From Pseudomonadota bacterium (lineage in GTDB: Bacteria > Desulfobacterota > Desulfobulbia > Desulfobulbales > JAGXFP01): 64,000 nt of DNA. Positions within the stretch are counted from its first letter, which is position 1. Every line of letters begins with the position of its first letter. Of this stretch, positions 1-8,723 are shown piece after piece. Where the stretch lies: NCBI GenBank assembly GCA_018814305.1, contig JAHJAA010000030.1, forward strand, positions 25,968 to 89,967, written 5' to 3'. Both the position numbers and the translations under genes were made by a program. Below the pieces are notes generated by a model. It had not been told where the DNA came from. It made no database searches and saw only the letters and a list, made by a program, of their open reading frames with translations.

Positions 1-1
1 A

Positions 2-487
2 CAAATGATCGGCGTCCAGATGGGTATGGGAATGGCCGGGACCATGGATCCCCAATTCGGGACTCAGACCTCACTGGTGGGATTCTTCTGGAATCTCGTG
101 GCAATCCTGCTTTTCCTAAGTATCGACGGCCATCATCTCTTCTTCCGAACCCTGGCGGAGAGCTACCAGTGGATCCAACCGGGCGGCCTGCATATTTCCC
201 AGGCAACCTATGAGGGGTTAATGCGGGGCATGGCCCAGATGTTCGTTCTGGCCGTCAAAATAATGGCACCGGCCGGAGCGGCCCTGTTTTTTTCCCATGT
301 GGCCATGGGAATCATTGCCAAAACCGTGCCCCAGATCCCAATCCTGATCGTGGGTCTGCCCATCAACCTCGGGGTTGGCCTGCTCTTCATGGGCCTCTCC
401 CTGGGCTATCTCACCCCGCTCTTGATCGAAAACTTCAACACCCTTGGCCGTCTGCTCCCGCGACTGGCCATGGGGATGGGAGGCTAA
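2..487 (+). CDS. fliR: Flagellar export apparatus protein FliR, 3' part (5' end outside window)
   Basis: FliR is an integral membrane component of the flagellar type III export gate. The reading frame is open from the first complete codon, so the window cuts the gene; about 161 residues of a protein usually near 260 are visible. The visible part begins in the conserved stretch after the central membrane segments (MGMGMAGTMDPQFG) and then shows three hydrophobic segments around residues 25-40, 75-100 and 110-135 of the visible part. The order fliR-flhB-flhA is the classic arrangement of the export-gate genes, and the stop lies six bases before the flhB start. The ATG at position 5 is internal, not a true start. 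Confidence 0.93.
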   Translation, partial: QMIGVQMGMGMAGTMDPQFGTQTSLVGFFWNLVAILLFLSIDGHHLFFRTLAESYQWIQPGGLHISQATYEGLMRGMAQMFVLAVKIMAPAGAALFFSHVAMGIIAKTVPQIPILIVGLPINLGVGLLFMGLSLGYLTPLLIENFNTLGRLLPRLAMGMGG

Positions 488-493
488 AATCCC

Positions 494-1564
494 ATGGCGG
501 ATGAAAGTTCAGGTCAGGAAAAAACCGAACAACCGACCCCACGCCGAATTTCCGAGGCTCGGAAGAAAGGGGATGTGGCCAAGAGCATGGAGGTGCCCTC
601 GGCCGCTGTTTTGCTGACCAGTCTGCTCACCCTTTATCTGTCCGGTGAATACATTCTCAAACAGAGCATGAATCTGGTCAGTCATTATCTTAAAAACACC
701 GGCCAGATTTCGGTAAATCCGGCCGATATTGCTTTTCTCACCCGGGAAGGGATGACCATGGCTGCCACCATTACCCTGCCGTTGATGACGGTCATCGTCC
801 TGACCGGTCTCCTTGCCAACTTCGCCCAGATCGGTGCCCTCTATGCCCCCGACAAGATCGCCCCAAAACTTTCCAAAATCAATCCCATCCAGGGTTTTTC
901 CAACCTTTTTTCAAAACAAACTCTGGCCCAGACCATCAAGTCGACCCTCAAGGTCCTGGTCATTACCCTGGTGGCCTATCATGAGATCAACAAGGTTCTC
1001 CCCGGCATCCTGCCGCTCATGGACCAGCCCCCATATCCCATCCTGGCCTTCATGGCTCGGACCGCCTTCTGGATCTTCTTTAAATCGGCCCTGGTCATCG
1101 CCGTTCTGGCTGCAGCCGATTACACATTCCAGCGCTGGCAATTCACCGAGAAGATGAAAATGACCAAACAGGAGGTCAAGGAAGAAGCCAAACAGACGGA
1201 AGGGGATCCCTACGTCAAAGGGAGGATCCGCTCGATCCAAATGGAGATGGCCCGGCGCCGCATGATGGCCGAGGTCCCCAAGGCAGATGTGGTGATCACC
1301 AACCCCACCCATCTGGCCGTGGCCCTCCGCTATGACAGTAGCAAGATGAATGCCCCCCTGGTTACCGCCAAAGGAGCAGGACTTATTGCCCAACGGATCA
1401 AAGAAATCGCGCTCGAGAATTCCATCCCCCTCATGGAAGACAAACCTCTGGCGCGGGCCCTCTACCAGGAAGTGGACCTGAATAAATCCATACCGGTAAA
1501 TCTCTTCCAGGCGGTGGCCGAGGTTCTGGCCTACGTATACAGCTTGAAAAAGAAAACGGCATAA
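494..1564 (+). CDS. flhB: Flagellar export switch protein FlhB
   Basis: FlhB is the export-gate subunit that switches substrate specificity from rod/hook to filament proteins. The 356-residue protein matches the usual family length. It starts with the typical charged cytosolic N-terminus (QEKTEQPTPRRISEARKKGD), has four membrane segments between about residues 30 and 215, and a cytosolic C-terminal domain carrying the self-cleavage motif NPTH near residue 270 (DVVITNPTHLAVALRYD). The ATG follows a GGGAGG ribosome-binding site that overlaps the end of fliR, and the gene is followed after 12 bases by flhA, indicating co-transcription. Confidence 0.97.
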   Translation: MADESSGQEKTEQPTPRRISEARKKGDVAKSMEVPSAAVLLTSLLTLYLSGEYILKQSMNLVSHYLKNTGQISVNPADIAFLTREGMTMAATITLPLMTVIVLTGLLANFAQIGALYAPDKIAPKLSKINPIQGFSNLFSKQTLAQTIKSTLKVLVITLVAYHEINKVLPGILPLMDQPPYPILAFMARTAFWIFFKSALVIAVLAAADYTFQRWQFTEKMKMTKQEVKEEAKQTEGDPYVKGRIRSIQMEMARRRMMAEVPKADVVITNPTHLAVALRYDSSKMNAPLVTAKGAGLIAQRIKEIALENSIPLMEDKPLARALYQEVDLNKSIPVNLFQAVAEVLAYVYSLKKKTA

Positions 1565-1576
1565 GGCGACCTACCC

Positions 1577-3703
1577 ATGGCGGACACTCCCCAAGCATTA
1601 TCCGGACCAACTTCCTTCAAATTTGAAGGCTCCACCCTGTTAGTGGCAGTGGGTGTAGTAGCAATCCTGATGATCATGATCATCCCGCTACCTACCTTTA
1701 TGCTCGACCTGTTGCTTTCGATGAATATCACGATGGGCCTGCTCATTTTGCTCATCGCCATGTACAACACCCACCCCCTTGAATTTTCTTCATTTCCATC
1801 ACTACTCCTGATCACCACCCTGTTCCGGTTGTCCTTGAATATCGCCTCCACCCGACTGATCCTCCTCCACGGCCATGAGGGGACCGGGGCGGTAGGACAG
1901 GTGATCCAGTCCTTCGGCAACTTTGTGGTCGGGGGCAGTTACGCGGTGGGACTCATCATCTTCCTGATCATGGTCCTCATCAACTTTATCGTCATCACCA
2001 AGGGTTCGGGCCGGATTGCCGAGGTCGCCGCCCGCTTCACCCTGGATGCCATGCCCGGCAAACAGATGGCCATCGATGCCGATCTCAACGCCGGACTGAT
2101 CAACGAAGGAGAAGCCAAGCAACGGCGCGAAGACATCTCTCGGCAGTCGGAATTTTACGGAGCCATGGACGGTGCCAGTAAATTCGTTCGGGGTGAAGCC
2201 ATTGCCAGTATCGTGATCATGGTGATCAACATCCTGGGCGGTTTTTTCATCGGCTCCATCCTCCAGGGTATGGCTTTTGGGCAGGCCTTGGAAACCTATA
2301 CCCTCCTGACCATCGGTGATGGCCTGGTTTCCCAGATTCCCGCCCTGATCATCTCCACCTCGGCCGGTATCATCGTCAGCCGCGCCGCCTCCAACGTGAG
2401 CATGGGCAAGGAATTTTACAAGCAGTTCAGCAGCCAACCCCATGCCCTCGCGGTGGCAGGCGGGATCATTATCCTGTTTGGACTTATTCCGGGTCTGCCC
2501 CATATCCCCTTTCTCATCCTGGGCACCATGATGGGTGGGCTTTCAACCATGGCGATCCGGAAATCGGCCCGGGAACTCCAGACAGCAGAAGATACTGCGG
2601 AAAAGAAAAAGCCCTCCGGCCCCCTTCCCGGTTCACCGGAAACAGTAGAGGCCCTGCTACCCCTGGATATACTTGAGCTGGAAGTGGGCTACGGCCTGAT
2701 TCCCCTGGTGGACGAAAGTCAGGAAGGCGATCTCCTTGAACGGATCCGAGCCATCAGGCGGCAATTCGCCATCGATATGGGACTGATCATTCCTCCGATG
2801 CACGTCAGAGACAACCTGCAACTGCGTCCCGACGAGTATACCTTACTTCTTAAAGGAATCGAAATCGCCCGGGGCGAGATCATGATGGGCTCCCTCCTGG
2901 CCATGGACTCCGGAACAGCGAAACGCAAAATCGATGGGATCCCAACCCTCGAACCAGCCTTCAAACTACCGGCGACCTGGATCAACCAGGATAAACGGGA
3001 TGAGGCTCAAATGGCTGGGTATACCGTGGTGGATCCCTCCACGGTTATAGCCACCCACCTGACCGAAATCCTAAAATCCCACGCGGAAGAACTCCTGGGC
3101 CGACAGGATGCCCAAAAACTCCTCGACAACCTGGCCAGGACCCATCCCAAGGTGATCGAAGAGCTTGTCCCCAGCATGCTTTCACTGGGCGGGGTCCAGA
3201 AGGTCCTCCAAAATCTTCTCAGGGAACGGGTCTCCATCCGCGATTTACTGACCATCTGTGAAACCCTGGCTGATTATGCCCCGACCAACAAAGATACCGG
3301 GATGCTCACCGAATATGTCCGCCAAAAAATGGCTCGTTCCATCCTCAGTGCGCTCACCGATCATGAGGGTAAACTCTCGGTATTAACCCTGACCACCAAG
3401 ACAGAGGACCTGATCCGAGAATCAATCCAGAAGTCCGACCATGGTTCCTATCTGGCACTGGAACCAAACCTTGCCCAACGCCTGCTGGAATCGATCCAGG
3501 AAGCGACCGAGAAGGTGGCAGGCGATGGTTTTCAGCCCATCATTCTCTGCCCGGCAACCATCCGCCATCATCTCCGGCGCTTTCTTGAGCGTTTTTTGCC
3601 CCAGATTACCATACTCTCCCATGGCGAACTCACCAGCCAGACCAAGCTTGATTCGCTGGGAACTATTGAAATCAACCCCCGCAAAACCGCGTCTACCAAG
3701 TGA
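1577..3703 (+). CDS. flhA: Flagellar export gate protein FlhA
   Basis: FlhA forms the nonameric export-gate ring that couples ion flow to flagellar protein export and docks chaperone-substrate complexes. At 708 residues it is full length. The N-terminal half has eight predicted membrane helices, and the conserved cytosolic FHIPEP-family loop lies at about residues 145-215 (GSGRIAEVAARFTLDAMPGK, then DADLNAGLI and RQSEFYGAMDGASKFV). The C-terminal half from about residue 330 is the soluble docking domain. It lies 12 bases after flhB and 10 bases before flhF, within one operon. Confidence 0.98.
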   Translation: MADTPQALSGPTSFKFEGSTLLVAVGVVAILMIMIIPLPTFMLDLLLSMNITMGLLILLIAMYNTHPLEFSSFPSLLLITTLFRLSLNIASTRLILLHGHEGTGAVGQVIQSFGNFVVGGSYAVGLIIFLIMVLINFIVITKGSGRIAEVAARFTLDAMPGKQMAIDADLNAGLINEGEAKQRREDISRQSEFYGAMDGASKFVRGEAIASIVIMVINILGGFFIGSILQGMAFGQALETYTLLTIGDGLVSQIPALIISTSAGIIVSRAASNVSMGKEFYKQFSSQPHALAVAGGIIILFGLIPGLPHIPFLILGTMMGGLSTMAIRKSARELQTAEDTAEKKKPSGPLPGSPETVEALLPLDILELEVGYGLIPLVDESQEGDLLERIRAIRRQFAIDMGLIIPPMHVRDNLQLRPDEYTLLLKGIEIARGEIMMGSLLAMDSGTAKRKIDGIPTLEPAFKLPATWINQDKRDEAQMAGYTVVDPSTVIATHLTEILKSHAEELLGRQDAQKLLDNLARTHPKVIEELVPSMLSLGGVQKVLQNLLRERVSIRDLLTICETLADYAPTNKDTGMLTEYVRQKMARSILSALTDHEGKLSVLTLTTKTEDLIRESIQKSDHGSYLALEPNLAQRLLESIQEATEKVAGDGFQPIILCPATIRHHLRRFLERFLPQITILSHGELTSQTKLDSLGTIEINPRKTASTK

Positions 3704-3713
3704 GCCATAAGCC

Positions 3714-4940
3714 ATGATGATCAAGCGATTTGAAGCAAAGGACGCCCAAACGGCCATGAACATGGTCAAAAAAGAACTGGGCGAAGAAGCGGTCATCCTC
3801 TCCACCCGGACCTTGGGCAGCCCCGGCACATCCAGAACCGCCAGACGGATCGAAGTCGTTGCAGCCATTGATTACCAGGAAGATTTCATGAACATACCAC
3901 CCGGCAGCCCTCAAGCCGAGCGACCATCCATCGTCCCCACGAAGCGTTTCGAAAACGACCTCGCCGACTCCCAACGATCATGGTCACCACTCATGGCCTA
4001 TACGCCTACCACCTCCCCATCACGCCCGGAGTATTCTCCGGACATCCCCCATAATTCACCGCCGCCCCCCCCAGGAGCAACCGAGACCCTTAAACTCCAA
4101 TCCCGACTGGCCAGATTATTCAAGAACCACCAGCCCCAGACCTCGGCCTTAACCGAACCAGCCCTTCCGACTCGAACCAGCCGCCCGGATCCCCGCAAGG
4201 TTGCCGAATGGCGCCAACACATGGTCAGCCGCCTGATCCCGGAACCAATTCTTCCCCAATCCCACGAGGGCCCTCTGGTTATCGCCCTGGTTGGACCCAC
4301 TGGGGTCGGCAAAACTACAACCGCCGCGAAACTAGCCGCCTGGTTTTCCATCCGGGAAGGTTTAAAGGTTACCCTGCTCACCATCGACAGTTACCGGATC
4401 GGCGGCACCGATCAATTAAGAAGCTACGCCAGAATCATGAAGCTCCCTTGTGAAATAGCCCTGCACCGAACGGACCTTGGCAGCTCTCTCAATCGCCACC
4501 GCCGCCAGGATATAATCATTATTGATACCGCAGGAAAAAGCCCCTATGACCCGGACCATATCAACGAACTTTCCCGCTGGTTCGCTCCTCCGGACGTGGT
4601 TTTGCCATACCTGGTACTTCCCGCCACCATCAAAAAAGAAGATCTTGTCGGAATAATCAGGACTTACCGACCTCTTTCCCCTGCGGGATTAATGCTCACC
4701 AAATTGGATGAAACACGGGCTTATGCCACCCTTTGCCAGGGTGTGATCTCGGCCAACCTTCCCATTGCCGGTCTCTGTATCGGGCAACGGGTGCCGGAAG
4801 ACTACCTCCCGGCAACTCCGACCCTCCTCGCCACCTTGTTTGGTAAAGGTTGGGATGCCGCCACTCCCTATTTCAAAGGAGGCAAGGAACATCATCCCTG
4901 GCATTCCCAAACCCAACAAGCAGCGAACAATTACCGATAA
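3714..4940 (+). CDS. flhF: Flagellar biosynthesis GTPase FlhF
   Basis: FlhF is an SRP-type GTPase that sets the position and, with FlhG, the number of polar flagella. The N-terminal region (MMIKRFEAKDAQTAMNMVKKELG) is the usual FlhF head, followed by a long proline-rich linker. The GTPase domain starts near residue 190 with the P-loop GPTGVGKTTTAAKLA, followed by the SRP-family segments DSYRIGG, DTAGKSP and TKLDET. Two adjacent ATGs (3714 and 3717) are possible starts. Its presence next to flhG suggests polar flagellation. The length of 408 residues is in the family range. Confidence 0.95.
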   Translation: MMIKRFEAKDAQTAMNMVKKELGEEAVILSTRTLGSPGTSRTARRIEVVAAIDYQEDFMNIPPGSPQAERPSIVPTKRFENDLADSQRSWSPLMAYTPTTSPSRPEYSPDIPHNSPPPPPGATETLKLQSRLARLFKNHQPQTSALTEPALPTRTSRPDPRKVAEWRQHMVSRLIPEPILPQSHEGPLVIALVGPTGVGKTTTAAKLAAWFSIREGLKVTLLTIDSYRIGGTDQLRSYARIMKLPCEIALHRTDLGSSLNRHRRQDIIIIDTAGKSPYDPDHINELSRWFAPPDVVLPYLVLPATIKKEDLVGIIRTYRPLSPAGLMLTKLDETRAYATLCQGVISANLPIAGLCIGQRVPEDYLPATPTLLATLFGKGWDAATPYFKGGKEHHPWHSQTQQAANNYR

Positions 4941-5109
4941 CCACAACAATGATCAATGCATCCATGATACCCTCAGAGACTGAAATCATTTCCCGATTCT
5001 CCATAAAATTTGCTACTATACCCAATAAGACTCACCGGACACCTCAGGCGCAAAAATAGCCCTGGTGTCGTATCAATCGCCAGCAGCAAAAACTCTCGAG
5101 GCCCCATTA

Positions 5110-5997
5110 ATGACCCAAGCGGACACTTTGGAACAACTCATGGCAACCCGGGTGCCCCGTGATCAAGGTGGCAGGCAAGGATCTCACCACGCCCCTCAAC
5201 CACGAGTTATCAGTGTAACCAGTGGCAAAGGCGGGGTCGGCAAGACCAACGTCAGCGCCAATCTCGCCTACTGCCTGGCCACTGCCGGTAAAAAGATCCT
5301 GCTGCTGGATGCAGATCTCAACCTTGCCAATATCGATGTTCTGCTGGGTTTAACCCCACGGTATACCATCCAGCATGTTTTGAATGGCGAAAAATCACTT
5401 CTCGATGTTCTGCTCCCAGGCCCCGGCGGCATGAAGATTCTACCGGCCAGTTCCGGGATCATGGAATTGGGTGACTTGACCGAAAAGCAACAACTCTTCT
5501 TCCTTTCGGAAATGGAAACCCTCGGCGCTGACCTGGATTTTTTACTGATCGACACCGCCGCTGGGATCAACAACAACGTCATCTACTTTAACCTGGCCGC
5601 CCAGGACAAAATAATCGTCCTGACCCCAGAGCCGACTTCTCTGACCGATGCCTATGCCCTGATCAAGGTTCTCTCCAATCGCCATGATGTAAAAAGGTTC
5701 CGAATCTTGATCAATCAAAGTACCTCCGCCAAAGAGGCCATGAGCGTCTATCAAAAATTAAGCGGGGTAGCGGACCGCTTTCTATCAACCATTTCATTGG
5801 ATTACCTGGGACATATCCCCTATGACCGGAAACTCCCGGAAGCCGTCAAAAAACAACGATTGGTTGCCGAATTTTTCCCTGAGTCAACCACCGGCAAAAG
5901 CATTAGGGAGCTGGCCAATTCCCTGATTATGGAACCGGCCGACCAAACGAATGACGGGAACATAAAATTTTTCTGGAAAGGCGTACTCGATCTGTAA
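5110..5997 (+). CDS. flhG: Flagellar number regulator FlhG (MinD/ParA-type ATPase, FleN)
   Basis: FlhG is a MinD-like ATPase that restrains flagellar number and partners the GTPase FlhF encoded just upstream. The deviant Walker A motif SGKGGVGKTNVSANLA lies near residue 37, the Walker B-like segment LLDADLNLANIDVLLG near residue 65 and DFLLIDTAAGI near residue 138. I chose the ATG at 5110 because GAGG lies eight bases upstream; a GTG at 5065 would add 15 residues but has no visible ribosome-binding site. The basic C-terminal helix expected for membrane targeting appears replaced by a short FFWKGVLDL tail. Confidence 0.93.
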   Translation: MTQADTLEQLMATRVPRDQGGRQGSHHAPQPRVISVTSGKGGVGKTNVSANLAYCLATAGKKILLLDADLNLANIDVLLGLTPRYTIQHVLNGEKSLLDVLLPGPGGMKILPASSGIMELGDLTEKQQLFFLSEMETLGADLDFLLIDTAAGINNNVIYFNLAAQDKIIVLTPEPTSLTDAYALIKVLSNRHDVKRFRILINQSTSAKEAMSVYQKLSGVADRFLSTISLDYLGHIPYDRKLPEAVKKQRLVAEFFPESTTGKSIRELANSLIMEPADQTNDGNIKFFWKGVLDL

Positions 5998-6023
5998 TAG
6001 ACTATTTCAAGGATTCATCGAAC

Positions 6024-7004
6024 GTGATCATCCGTCTCGACAAATCCAACAGGAATTGTCCTGAACGTAAACATGAGCACTATTACCGAAGAAATGAAAA
6101 AAATGAACAGAACAAGCCAATTATCAGTGGGCTCAACCGCAATATTTCAGGTCCTGCGGCTTCCACTGAAAAATATATTTCTCCCATGGAGCAGACCGAA
6201 TCCGTGTCGCAGATGATCAATAAAAATACAACCCCCAAGATCCGCGACTACACCAAATATTTTTTCGCTGAATCTGGAAAACTGGACCAGGAAAAACGCA
6301 ACGAACTCATTGCCTCCTGTACCCCTTTGATTAAATACATCGCAATGAGACTCGCTTCACGATTGCCGGCCCATATCAGCCTAGATGACCTGATGAGTAG
6401 CGGGATTATCGGTCTCATTGACGCCATCGACAAGTTCGACCCTCTCAAAAACGTCCAGTTCAAAACCTATGCCGAATTTCGAATCAAGGGAGCCATGTTG
6501 GATGAACTGCGTTCTCTGGATTACCTGCCGCGCTCCATCCGAAAAAAATCCAGCGATTTGGAAAAGGTTTATGGCAAATTAGAGAAGAAACTTGGCAGAC
6601 CGGCTGAAGACGATGAAATAGCCGAAGAACTCAACTTAGAGATTGATGCGTTTCACTCCCTACTGAACGAAACCAAAGCGATATCCTTCATCGACATCGA
6701 TGTTTTACGGAAGAAGCTTCCCGGCCAAGACCAAGACGAAAACCTCTTTGACTCTTTAGCTTTTCAGGACGAAGATCCTTACGCAACTATCAGCTACACG
6801 GAAATCCGGGACATTCTAGCCGCAGCCATCTACGGACTTCCGGAAAAAGAAAAACTGGTGGTAACCCTTTATTACCATGAAGAATTAACCATGAAAGAGA
6901 TAGGGGTAGTGATGGATTATACCGAGTCCCGTATTTCACAGATGCACAGCAAGGCGATGCTTCGCCTTCGGAGCAAATTATCCAGGGCACTAGCAGATCA
7001 TTAA
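6024..7004 (+). CDS. fliA: Flagellar sigma factor sigma-28 (FliA)
   Basis: FliA directs transcription of late flagellar and chemotaxis genes. Region 2 is clear (LIKYIAMRLASRLPAHISLD, then LIDAIDKFDP and YAEFRIKGAMLDELRSLDY), region 3 follows (RPAEDDEIAEELNL), and region 4 ends the protein (LPEKEKLVVTLYYHEELTMK, SRISQMHSKAMLRLR). The start is uncertain: the GTG at 6024 has an AAGG upstream but gives an unusually long, asparagine-rich N-terminus of about 70 residues. ATG codons at 6186 and 6213 would give 272 or 263 residues, close to the usual length, but lack a good ribosome-binding site. The order flhF-flhG-fliA-cheY is common in polar flagellates. Confidence 0.95.
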   Translation: MIIRLDKSNRNCPERKHEHYYRRNEKNEQNKPIISGLNRNISGPAASTEKYISPMEQTESVSQMINKNTTPKIRDYTKYFFAESGKLDQEKRNELIASCTPLIKYIAMRLASRLPAHISLDDLMSSGIIGLIDAIDKFDPLKNVQFKTYAEFRIKGAMLDELRSLDYLPRSIRKKSSDLEKVYGKLEKKLGRPAEDDEIAEELNLEIDAFHSLLNETKAISFIDIDVLRKKLPGQDQDENLFDSLAFQDEDPYATISYTEIRDILAAAIYGLPEKEKLVVTLYYHEELTMKEIGVVMDYTESRISQMHSKAMLRLRSKLSRALADH

Positions 7005-7055
7005 TAGTTTTTGGGGAGGGGTTGCCCCTACCACTCAATCCACCAGGAGGAACCG

Positions 7056-7433
7056 ATGACCGACAACAATCTTAAAATTCTTGTGGTTGATGACTTTGCA
7101 ACCATGCGTCGGATCGTAAAAAACATCCTGACCCAACTTGGCTACAAAAACATTCTTGAAGCGGATGATGGCAGCACTGCCCTTGAATTACTCAAAAAAG
7201 AAAAAGTTGACCTCATCATTTCAGACTGGAACATGCCGAAAATGACCGGACTCGACCTTTTAAAAAACGTCAGGGCAGACAGTCAAATGGCCGCCATCCC
7301 TTTCATCATGGTAACCGCTGAGGCCCAACAGGATAACATTATCCTGGCCGTCAAGGCCAAGGTAAGCCAATACATTGTCAAACCCTTTACCGCTGAGACC
7401 CTCGGCGAAAAGATCAACAAAGTATTCGGATAA
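7056..7433 (+). CDS. cheY: Chemotaxis response regulator CheY
   Basis: A single-domain receiver of 125 residues that, when phosphorylated, binds the flagellar switch. It keeps the whole active-site set at standard CheY numbering: D12 and D13, phospho-acceptor D57 (IISDWNMPKMTG), T87 (MVTAEAQ) and K109 (IVKPFT). A strong AGGAGG at 7045-7050 fixes the ATG at 7056; a longer in-frame reading from 7011 has no support. It sits between fliA and the FliL-like gene, so it is the motility CheY rather than a stress receiver. Confidence 0.96.
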   Translation: MTDNNLKILVVDDFATMRRIVKNILTQLGYKNILEADDGSTALELLKKEKVDLIISDWNMPKMTGLDLLKNVRADSQMAAIPFIMVTAEAQQDNIILAVKAKVSQYIVKPFTAETLGEKINKVFG

Positions 7434-7471
7434 ACAAAACAATGTCCCCTTCCGATCCGGACCGGAGTACC

Positions 7472-8251
7472 ATGAGCAACGAGCTCCCCCCCGATACGGA
7501 TGACGACTGGGGGGAAGACTGGGAAACAGCATTCCAACTTGACGATCCATCCTTACCTGAAGAGGAAGAGCAGTTTACCATACCCCCCCAAGAGTCTTGG
7601 GCTTCTGCTAACCATGATCAACTCCGACCACCACCGGAACCCATTAGAACGAAGGGCCGCCTTCCCGTTTCACCCCCAAAGTCCAACGGTCCAACTCCCA
7701 CCTTTGTGCGTCCTCCCAGAACAGGGAAAATCAACCTTCCGGGGTTTCGGTTTCTGGCTGGTATCCTTGTTATTGTTATAGTGATACTCCTCGGGATGAT
7801 CACCATCCTCAAAAAACCACCGCAACAAGCGACTCTTATTCCTACCCAACCGACGGCAACCCCCTCCCGACAAGGAACGCCACCACCACCCGAACTCCCT
7901 ATGAAGGAAACCATAAAACCAGACCAGCCTGTAGTGGTCAGCTTGAAATGGCACCATAAGGATTTCTTTATCCCCGTTGCAGAACAGAATGCACCCGCAC
8001 CTTCGGCCTTTCTCAAAGTCGAACTCAGCCTCTTCATTCAACAAAAACAAAATCAGGGCTTGCCTTCCGACCGAGACCCTTTTATCCGTGACCTCATCTA
8101 CCAATTCTACAACAACCGTCCCCCACAGGAATTACGCCGATTCGCATTGGCCAGAGGCGAGATGGCAACCATACTGAAATTCTGGATACTGAAACAATGG
8201 CCAGACCTTCCCCTGGAATCCATTGTTTTCAACCATTACGAAATCATCTAA
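7472..8251 (+). CDS. FliL-like single-pass membrane protein
   Basis: FliL proteins are inner-membrane proteins associated with the flagellar stator. This 259-residue protein has the same layout: an acidic, proline-rich cytosolic N-terminus of about 90 residues, one strong membrane helix (FLAGILVIVIVILLGMITIL), a proline-rich periplasmic linker, and a C-terminal domain that alternates short strands and helices like FliL (VVVSLKWHHKDFFIPV, FLKVELSLFI, ending ESIVFNHYEII). Sequence similarity is weak by eye, so the FliL call rests on topology, C-terminal pattern and position at the end of the flagellar cluster. The ATG at 7472 has GGAG upstream; another in-frame ATG at 7442 would add ten residues. 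Confidence 0.6.
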   Translation: MSNELPPDTDDDWGEDWETAFQLDDPSLPEEEEQFTIPPQESWASANHDQLRPPPEPIRTKGRLPVSPPKSNGPTPTFVRPPRTGKINLPGFRFLAGILVIVIVILLGMITILKKPPQQATLIPTQPTATPSRQGTPPPPELPMKETIKPDQPVVVSLKWHHKDFFIPVAEQNAPAPSAFLKVELSLFIQQKQNQGLPSDRDPFIRDLIYQFYNNRPPQELRRFALARGEMATILKFWILKQWPDLPLESIVFNHYEII

Positions 8252-8723
8252 TCCCTATCCGAAAATAAATCTTTTTTGCTAAAGACATAGGACTGAGCAA
8301 AAAAACAAACCCAGACATATATCAAAGATCGGAACCATCACTCCGTTACAGTTCCGTCCCACAATTTTCTTCGAGAACACGTTCTTGCCCTCAGTCGAGC
8401 ATCTTCAAAAAAGACATAATTGTAAAATAAAATTCAAATAATTACACAAAAGTCACAACTCTACGACACCGCCGCAATACAAAACCAAAACAACCGCTAC
8501 AAAAACAGCTACATAAACACATTATCACCAAATTGGCACAACCTTTGCTTTTTCGTTAAATAACAGACTGAACCTAAAAAACAAACCAGCTCGAATGACG
8601 TCCACTCAGGGCAAACCCTGAACAATTAGACCAGCGAGCGCCACCGAGAGAAGCATATCCTCAACACCAAGAGGCCTTTGCTTCAACCGAAAACCATCTT
8701 TAAAAGACCAAGAGGATAAAACT
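8252..8723 (+). other. Intergenic region upstream of the first amtB
   Basis: About 470 bases without a gene. It is AT-rich and contains a well-formed sigma-54 promoter (listed separately). Other elements seen are an AT-rich inverted repeat (8272-8280 with 8295-8303) just after the FliL-like gene, which could weakly end the flagellar transcript, a short dyad AGAAC-AC-GTTCT near 8373, and a TTGTAA/TTACAC pair around 8420-8446. Sites for an NtrC-type activator would be expected here but I cannot identify a convincing one. Confidence 0.6.
8534..8549 (+). promoter_or_regulatory. Sigma-54 (-24/-12) promoter of the first amtB
   Basis: The sequence TGGCAC-N5-TTGCT matches the RpoN consensus fully, with GG and GC exactly ten bases apart. 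It lies about 175 bases before the amtB ATG, leaving a long leader. Sigma-54 control is the standard arrangement for nitrogen-regulated ammonium transporters. Confidence 0.85.

Noticed and set aside
6073..6216. 47-codon open frame between flhG and fliA
   Set aside because: It overlaps the possible N-terminus of fliA, has no ribosome-binding site and no recognisable homology; mentioned only as a doubt about the fliA start.
8272..8303. AT-rich inverted repeat after the FliL-like gene as terminator
   Set aside because: The stem is nine mostly A-T pairs with a 14-base loop, too weak to call an intrinsic terminator.
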